This document shows, piece by piece, positions 59,482 through 64,000 of a stretch of 64,000 nucleotides of DNA. Under the pieces are notes generated by a model. It saw nothing but the letters and a program-made list of their open reading frames with translations, was not told the origin of the DNA and did not search any database. This DNA comes from Ruminococcus sp. (GTDB lineage: Bacteria > Bacillota > Clostridia > Oscillospirales > Ruminococcaceae). The DNA is taken from positions 62,001 to 126,000 of the forward strand of contig JAJQGO010000011.1 of assembly GCA_021200415.1 (NCBI GenBank), in the 5' to 3' direction. A program made the position numbers and the translations under genes. Numbering within the stretch: position 1 is the stretch's first letter; each line of letters begins with the position of its first letter.

Positions 59482-60588
59482 TTACTTGACCTCCTTGTCC
59501 ATTGTCTTTATAAATTCATCGAATAAATACGCTGTATCGAGAGGTCCGCCATGTGCTTCAGGGTGGAACTGAACGGTAAATGCGTTGATTTTATTATATT
59601 TGATTCCCTCACACGTCTTATCATTTGCATTTATGTGAGATACATGACCGATTTCAGGGTCGATGCTTTCGCCCACAACAGCATAGCCGTGGTTCTGGCT
59701 GGTTACATATGTAAGACCGCTTTCAAGGTCGATAACAGGCTGATTTGCTCCTCTGTGACCGTATTTGAGCTTTTCGGTGCGTCCGCCGTTTGCAAGCGCC
59801 ATGAGCTGATGACCGAGGCATATTCCGAAAATCGGTATGCCAAGCTTTTCGATTTCCCTGATATTGGCGATAATCTCGGTATTCTCGGAAGGATCTCCCG
59901 GGCCGTTGGAGAACATTATTCCGTCGGGAGCTATAGCCTTTACGGCTTCAGCGTTCGTGTCAGCGGGAACAACTACAACCTCGCAGCCGCGGTTGACAAG
60001 CTCCTGCCGGATATTTCTCTTGTATCCGAAATCAAACAGAACAACCTTATATTTCGGAGCGTCATTGCTGTATGTCAGAGTTTCGCTGTTTGTAACGCTT
60101 TTTACGGCATTTTTTATTTCATAGGATTTGATTTTCGCCAGAAGCTCATCCTTTTTATCGTAGACGTTTTCGGTAGTAATTACGCCGTTCATAACGCCCA
60201 CCTCACGTATAATACGTGTAAGACGGCGTGTGTCGATATTATGGATTCCGATTATATTATGCTCAACGAGAAAATCGTTGATATTGCCCTCCATTCTGAA
60301 ATTTGACGGGGCATTGCACCATTCCCTGACGATATATCCGCTGACATAGGAGCGTGCGGATTCGTTGTCCTCATGATTTACGCCGTAGTTTCCTATAAGC
60401 GGAAAAGTCTGCGTTACAATCTGACCGTAGTAGCTGGGGTCGGTAAGAGTTTCCTGATATCCGGTAAGACCCGTTGTAAATACAACCTCACCGATTACAG
60501 TGCCTTTAGCGCCAAAGCTTCTGCCCTCGAAAATCTGTCCGTCGGCAAGCATCAGATACGCCTTTTCACCTTGATTGAATAACGACAT
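59482..60588 (-). CDS. carA: Carbamoyl-phosphate synthase small subunit (glutaminase)
   Basis: A 368-residue glutamine amidotransferase. The triad is Cys in IFGICLGHQLMALA, and His and Glu in VQFHPEAHGGP. The N-terminal domain (MLADGQIFEGRSFGAKG) docks on CarB. It is inside the pyr operon, so carbamoyl phosphate is tied to pyrimidine control here. Confidence 0.97.
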   Translation of the reverse strand: MSLFNQGEKAYLMLADGQIFEGRSFGAKGTVIGEVVFTTGLTGYQETLTDPSYYGQIVTQTFPLIGNYGVNHEDNESARSYVSGYIVREWCNAPSNFRMEGNINDFLVEHNIIGIHNIDTRRLTRIIREVGVMNGVITTENVYDKKDELLAKIKSYEIKNAVKSVTNSETLTYSNDAPKYKVVLFDFGYKRNIRQELVNRGCEVVVVPADTNAEAVKAIAPDGIMFSNGPGDPSENTEIIANIREIEKLGIPIFGICLGHQLMALANGGRTEKLKYGHRGANQPVIDLESGLTYVTSQNHGYAVVGESIDPEIGHVSHINANDKTCEGIKYNKINAFTVQFHPEAHGGPLDTAYLFDEFIKTMDKEVK

Positions 60589-60626
60589 TTTACCATTCCT
60601 TTCAAATTACTTTCAATATTCTGAAA

Positions 60627-61550
60627 TTATATTAAATTTGTATACTGAACAATATCATCTCTCATGCGGATTGCTTCTCTGAGGGCAGCCTTTGCGAAAT
60701 CTCTTTCATCGCAGCCCTCCTTCTTGTATGCGCACATTACGGCTCTCGAAGAATTCACAACAGCTCCAAGACCTTTTTCATCAAATGCGCCCCTGAGTCC
60801 CTCTGCACCTCCGCCCTGCGCTCCGTAGCCCGGAACGAGAAACATTGTATGGGGAAGTCTTTTTCTAAGCTCTGTAAGCTGCTCCGGATAGGTTGCCCCG
60901 ACAACAGCTCCGACTGCGGAATAGCCGTATTTTCCGATAGTTTCCGCACCCCACTTTTCACACATATCACCCATAACCGCATAAACGGGAGTATCCCCGA
61001 TAAGCTTATCCTGAAGCTCGCCGCTTGAAGGGTTTGAGGTTTTCACAAGAACGTAGATTCCCTTATCACGCTCCCTGCATACATTTACAAGCGGAGCGAT
61101 TCCGTCAGTTCCGAGATAACCGTTTACTGTAAGAGCATCTGCGCCGAAAGGCTCTATATCATTTTCCCCGACCTTTACCGAGCCGATATGTGCGTTCGTG
61201 TACGCCTCCATAGTTGCTCCTATGTCGTTGCGTTTTCCGTCAGTGATAACGAACATTCCGTTCAGCTTCGCATAGCGTATTGTTTTTTCGAGAGTTTTTA
61301 TTCCGTAGTGACCATACATCTCGTAATACGCAGCCTGCGGCTTGATTGCAGGAACGACATCATGAATTTCATCAATGATTGCCTGATTAAAGGCAAAAAT
61401 TGCTTTTGATGCAGCCTTGAGCGTCCAGCCGTCATCATCAAGATAACGCCTCTTTATATATTCGGGAATATACTCCAGCTTCGGGTCAAGTCCCACGACA
61501 GTAGGATTTTTCAATTCAATGATTCTTTCAATAAGTCTGTCAAATGACAT
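60627..61550 (-). CDS. pyrF: Orotidine 5'-phosphate decarboxylase (type 2)
   Basis: A 307-residue enzyme, the longer subfamily common in clostridia and actinobacteria. The active-site pattern FVITDGKRNDIGATMEAYT carries the Asp-Lys-x-x-Asp catalytic array, and PTVVGLDPKLEYIPEYI is the N-terminal motif. It converts OMP to UMP. ATG 61550 (MSFDRL) has AAAGGTGAGG upstream; pyrC ends just in front of it. Confidence 0.94.
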   Translation of the reverse strand: MSFDRLIERIIELKNPTVVGLDPKLEYIPEYIKRRYLDDDGWTLKAASKAIFAFNQAIIDEIHDVVPAIKPQAAYYEMYGHYGIKTLEKTIRYAKLNGMFVITDGKRNDIGATMEAYTNAHIGSVKVGENDIEPFGADALTVNGYLGTDGIAPLVNVCRERDKGIYVLVKTSNPSSGELQDKLIGDTPVYAVMGDMCEKWGAETIGKYGYSAVGAVVGATYPEQLTELRKRLPHTMFLVPGYGAQGGGAEGLRGAFDEKGLGAVVNSSRAVMCAYKKEGCDERDFAKAALREAIRMRDDIVQYTNLI

Positions 61551-61558
61551 TCTGAACC

Positions 61559-62830
61559 TCACCTTTCATCGTAAATGATTTTTCCTTTTGATATAGTAAC
61601 AAGCGGCTTGCCTGTAAGAGTCATGCCCTTGAAAACTGTATTATGTGATTTTGAATGCAGTCTGTCCGGCTCGACAGTCCATTTTCTGTTTATATCGGCA
61701 ATCATCAGGTCGGCAGTCCTGCCCTCTGCAATCGCCGGAGCTTCAAGCCCGAGAATTTTTCGCGGATTAACGCACATAAGCTCCACAATTTTTCTCAGGC
61801 TGACATCGCCGGTGTGATAAAGACCTGTAAGCGCAGCCGCAAAGGAGGTTTCAAGTCCGACGACGCCGTTGGGAGCTTTTTCAAAATCCGCTTTCTCTTC
61901 GGCGGTGTGCGGCGCATGATCCGTAACAATACAGTCGATAGTGCCGTCCTTTATGCCCTCAATGACAGCCTTGACATCATTCCTTGTTCTGAGAGGCGGA
62001 TTCATTCTGTAATCGGCATCACGCCTGAGAAGCAGCTCATCCGTCAGCATGAAATAATGGGGAGCAGTTTCGCAGGTTACTTTGACTCCGTGCTTTTTGG
62101 AGCATCTGATTATCCCGACGCTGCCCTCGGTGCTTACGTGGGCAATATGAATGCGTGCGTCAACGGAATTGGCAAGTATGATTTCACGTGCTGTTATCAT
62201 GTCCTCGGAAGCCCTGTCCATGCCTTTTACGCCAAGCTTTTCGGAAATTTCACCTTTATTCATGATGCCGCCGTTGATTATGGAGAGATCCTCGCAGTGA
62301 GAAATTACGAGAAGCCCGTTTTCATTTGATAATTCCAGCGCGCGCCTCATCATTTCGGCGTTTTCAACAGGACGTCCGTCATCGGAAATACAAATGCAGC
62401 CTGCCTCTTTAAGTGATTCGTAATCGCACAGACCCTTCCCCGACATACCGTTTGTAATGCAGCCTACGGGATAAACATCAACTCCCGTATTAGCGGCTTT
62501 GCGGATTATACCGCGTATTGTTTCGGGATTGTCGCAGGGAGGCTTTGTGTTCGGCATTGCGCAGACACCTGTGACACCTCCTGCAGCCGCAGCTGAGCAG
62601 CCTGTAAGAACGTCCTCTTTATGAGTAAATCCCGGATCTCTCAGGTGAACGTGCATATCGAAAATTGACGGCATAAGGACGAGATCTGTTCCGTCAATCA
62701 GCTCATCCGCTCCGCATCGCAGATTTTCGCCTACGGTTTTGATTTTATCGTCCGAAATAAGCACATCGGTTACTCTGTCGCTTTTGGCATCGACAGCTCT
62801 GATATTTTTTATTAGAATTGAATTTCCCAT
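61559..62830 (-). CDS. pyrC: Dihydroorotase
   Basis: A 423-residue class I dihydroorotase. The metal site is DMHVHLRDPG (two His), later His residues, and DHAPH at the end (VTDHAPHTAEEK). The substrate pattern is AMPNTKPPCDN. It forms dihydroorotate from carbamoyl aspartate. It lies between pyrR and pyrF, where many Firmicutes would also carry pyrB. Confidence 0.96.
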   Translation of the reverse strand: MGNSILIKNIRAVDAKSDRVTDVLISDDKIKTVGENLRCGADELIDGTDLVLMPSIFDMHVHLRDPGFTHKEDVLTGCSAAAAGGVTGVCAMPNTKPPCDNPETIRGIIRKAANTGVDVYPVGCITNGMSGKGLCDYESLKEAGCICISDDGRPVENAEMMRRALELSNENGLLVISHCEDLSIINGGIMNKGEISEKLGVKGMDRASEDMITAREIILANSVDARIHIAHVSTEGSVGIIRCSKKHGVKVTCETAPHYFMLTDELLLRRDADYRMNPPLRTRNDVKAVIEGIKDGTIDCIVTDHAPHTAEEKADFEKAPNGVVGLETSFAAALTGLYHTGDVSLRKIVELMCVNPRKILGLEAPAIAEGRTADLMIADINRKWTVEPDRLHSKSHNTVFKGMTLTGKPLVTISKGKIIYDER

Positions 62831-62841
62831 AATACCTCCGT

Positions 62842-63369
62842 TCAGACATTATAAATCGCAACGGAATCATTTCCGTCGCTTTCCTTAACTGAAACCCTTA
62901 CAAGCTCATTTCTGGCGGTCGGGAGATTTTTCCCCACATAATCGGGTCTTATCGGCAGCTCCCTGTGACCTCTGTCCACAAGCACGGCAAGCTGTATTGA
63001 CTGAGGACGTCCCCGCTTGATAAGAGCGTCAATAGCTGCCCGTGAGCTTCTGCCGGTAAATATGACATCGTCAACGATTATAACCTTTTTATCCCTGACC
63101 TCAAATGAAATCTCAGTCTTTTCAATATGGTCGCGAATCACAACATCGTCACGGTAGGGCGTAATATCAATAGCTCCGCAGGGAACTTCAATTTTTTCAA
63201 GCTCCGAAATCTTATCCGCTATACGTCTGCCCAGAACAGCGCCTCTTGAAAAAATACCGACAACGCACAGATTTTCCGCACCCTTGTTATGTTCGAGAAT
63301 CTCGTAGGCAATACGTGCCAAAGCTCTCTGCATTGCCTTTTCATCCATAATAACTCTTTTCTTTTCCAC
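62842..63369 (-). CDS. pyrR: Bifunctional pyr operon RNA-binding attenuation regulator / uracil phosphoribosyltransferase
   Basis: A 175-residue PyrR. It senses UMP/UTP and binds the pyr leader RNA to promote termination; many also have weak uracil phosphoribosyltransferase activity. The PRPP motif VIIVDDVIFTGRSSRAAID is clear. The start is the GTG at 63369 (reading MEKKRVIMDEKAMQR), as AAGGAG lies six bases upstream and relatives begin there; a longer frame would run into the leader terminator. Confidence 0.95.
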   Translation of the reverse strand: MEKKRVIMDEKAMQRALARIAYEILEHNKGAENLCVVGIFSRGAVLGRRIADKISELEKIEVPCGAIDITPYRDDVVIRDHIEKTEISFEVRDKKVIIVDDVIFTGRSSRAAIDALIKRGRPQSIQLAVLVDRGHRELPIRPDYVGKNLPTARNELVRVSVKESDGNDSVAIYNV

Positions 63370-63384
63370 AACAGTCTCCTTATG

Positions 63385-63412
63385 AAAAAAGCTCGCCTGA
63401 GTTAACAAGCGA
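63385..63412 (-). terminator. Attenuator terminator of the pyr operon
   Basis: On the minus strand GCTCGC, a 12-base loop, GCGAGC and TTTTTT just before pyrR. It is the terminator controlled by the PyrR-binding leader. Confidence 0.88.
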
Positions 63413-63466
63413 GCGCATATGCAAATATAGCTATATTCAAAGTTATAAATACATTTTCAGCGATAC

Positions 63467-63525
63467 GCCTTGTCAACCTCACAGGATCAACTTAAAGGGT
63501 TCTCATACACTTTCTTAGTATTATA
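63467..63525 (-). promoter_or_regulatory. PyrR-binding leader element (anti-antiterminator) of the pyr operon
   Basis: On the minus strand the leader contains CCCTTTAAGTTGATCCTGTG followed by AGGTTGACAAGGC (63467-63499). The conserved loop core (TCCTGTGAGG, related to TCCAGAGAGG) and its flanking stem match PyrR-binding loops. Binding would release the downstream terminator at 63385-63412. Confidence 0.8.
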
Positions 63526-63548
63526 GCACATAAATACAGATTTGTCCA
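63520..63548 (-). promoter_or_regulatory. Promoter of the pyr operon
   Basis: Minus strand: TGGACA (63543-63548), 17 bases, TATAAT (63520-63525), with a TGC extension before the -10. Confidence 0.8.
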
Positions 63549-63578
63549 GTAGTTTTTTAGTAATTGAATTTAAATATA

Positions 63579-64000
63579 TTATTTCCGCCGTTTTTTCCTG
63601 CTTATCAGCCTGCCTGCAATGAGCAATGACGCAGCTCCAAGAGCAGCCGCGGCTGCCGGTTTACCGCCCTTTGATCTTTTTCCCTCTGCGGTTTCCGAAG
63701 GCATAATCAGCTTCGCATATTCTTTTTCATCTGTATAAACAGCCACGGAATCAAGAATAATTTCCCCCTCAATTACGGTAATCTTCATTGTGTGCCTGCC
63801 GAATTTGCATGAATCGCAGCGATAAAAAGCCTGACGGTATTTACTTCCGCCCACTTCCCTGTTTGCCGCTAAATTTTTTCCGTCAAGCTCAATCCGAACG
63901 GCTGCTTTTTCCGCTGTTCCGCACAAGGCAAATCCACAGCCCTCATATGAAAGCGTGAAACCTGACTCCGTATGCAAAACTGAACAGGTTCTGTTTGAGT
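63579..64000 (-). CDS. C-terminal part of a membrane-anchored surface protein (right edge cuts the gene)
   Basis: The minus-strand frame is open from the right edge (64000) to a stop at 63579, about 140 residues. It ends with a Lys-rich region, an alanine-rich hydrophobic stretch (KPAAAAALGAASLLIAG) and RLISRKKRRK, a membrane anchor with positive tail. The preceding part is beta-rich (AVRIELDGKNLAANREVGG, YRQAFYRCDSCKFGRHTMKI), resembling a carbohydrate-binding or jelly-roll module as found in GDSL/SGNH surface enzymes. The catalytic part, if any, is outside the window. Confidence 0.55.
   Translation of the reverse strand, partial: SNRTCSVLHTESGFTLSYEGCGFALCGTAEKAAVRIELDGKNLAANREVGGSKYRQAFYRCDSCKFGRHTMKITVIEGEIILDSVAVYTDEKEYAKLIMPSETAEGKRSKGGKPAAAAALGAASLLIAGRLISRKKRRK

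Overview
The window looks like chromosomal DNA of a low-GC, strictly anaerobic Gram-positive of the Ruminococcus type (Clostridia, Oscillospiraceae). The evidence is an oxygen-sensitive class III ribonucleotide reductase (NrdD/NrdG), the radical-SAM hydrogenase maturase HydG, the electron-transfer dihydroorotate dehydrogenase pair PyrD/PyrK, AddAB instead of RecBCD, indirect Asn/Gln-tRNA synthesis by GatCAB, a sortase, and cellulosome-type modules: a type I dockerin on a secreted protein and cohesin-like sequence on a lipoprotein. Promoters are mostly textbook sigma-A type (TTGACA-like, 17 bases, TATAAT). I saw no rRNA, tRNA or CRISPR array, and no phage or insertion sequence.

Layout. 1-5.4 kb: addB (cut by the left edge) and addA. 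5.4-10.2 kb: gatC, gatA and a long gene in which GatB is fused in frame to an archaeal-type aspartyl-tRNA synthetase. 10.2-14 kb (minus strand): FkbM methyltransferase, PH-domain protein, a tyrosine recombinase with a palindrome in its leader, and a lipoprotein whose cohesin halves are in swapped order. 14-17 kb (plus): VTT membrane protein, HD protein, O-acetylhomoserine sulfhydrylase. 17-24.5 kb (minus): a sortase operon, thioredoxin reductase, nrdD-nrdG with NrdR-like boxes, and an SGNH-like protein. 24.7-27.4 kb (plus): nadE and pyrE. 27.4-37.9 kb (minus): an unknown protein, prmA, a C39-like/SH3/dockerin protein, a membrane protein, rpsB-tsf, a YlmC/YmxH protein, hydG, and a TetR-aldo/keto reductase-monooxygenase operon with a clear operator.

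38-49 kb (plus) is the most unusual part: a sulfur-metabolism locus made of a LysR regulator, two PLP lyases/synthases, cysK and yezD, followed by a nitrogenase-like operon (NifB-like, NifX-like, NifH-like, a second CysK, NifD-like, NifK-like, NifX-like). The reductase keeps the cluster-binding cysteines but has lost the residues needed for N2 reduction. Together with the sulfur context this suggests a nitrogenase-like C-S reductase for sulfur scavenging, comparable to methylthio-alkane reductase, not nitrogen fixation. The same 21-base operator-like sequence lies upstream of both lysR and cysK, tying the two parts together.

49-64 kb: an AAA-CYTH protein, a DEAD-box helicase with a 39-residue membrane protein behind it, DegV, TrmL, and a pyrimidine operon (pyrR-pyrC-pyrF-carA-carB-pyrK-pyrD-ruvX, minus strand) with a PyrR-type leader attenuator. 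This operon lacks pyrB, and pyrE lies elsewhere behind nadE. A small palindromic intergenic repeat family occurs at about 24.5, 34.1 and 35.9 kb.
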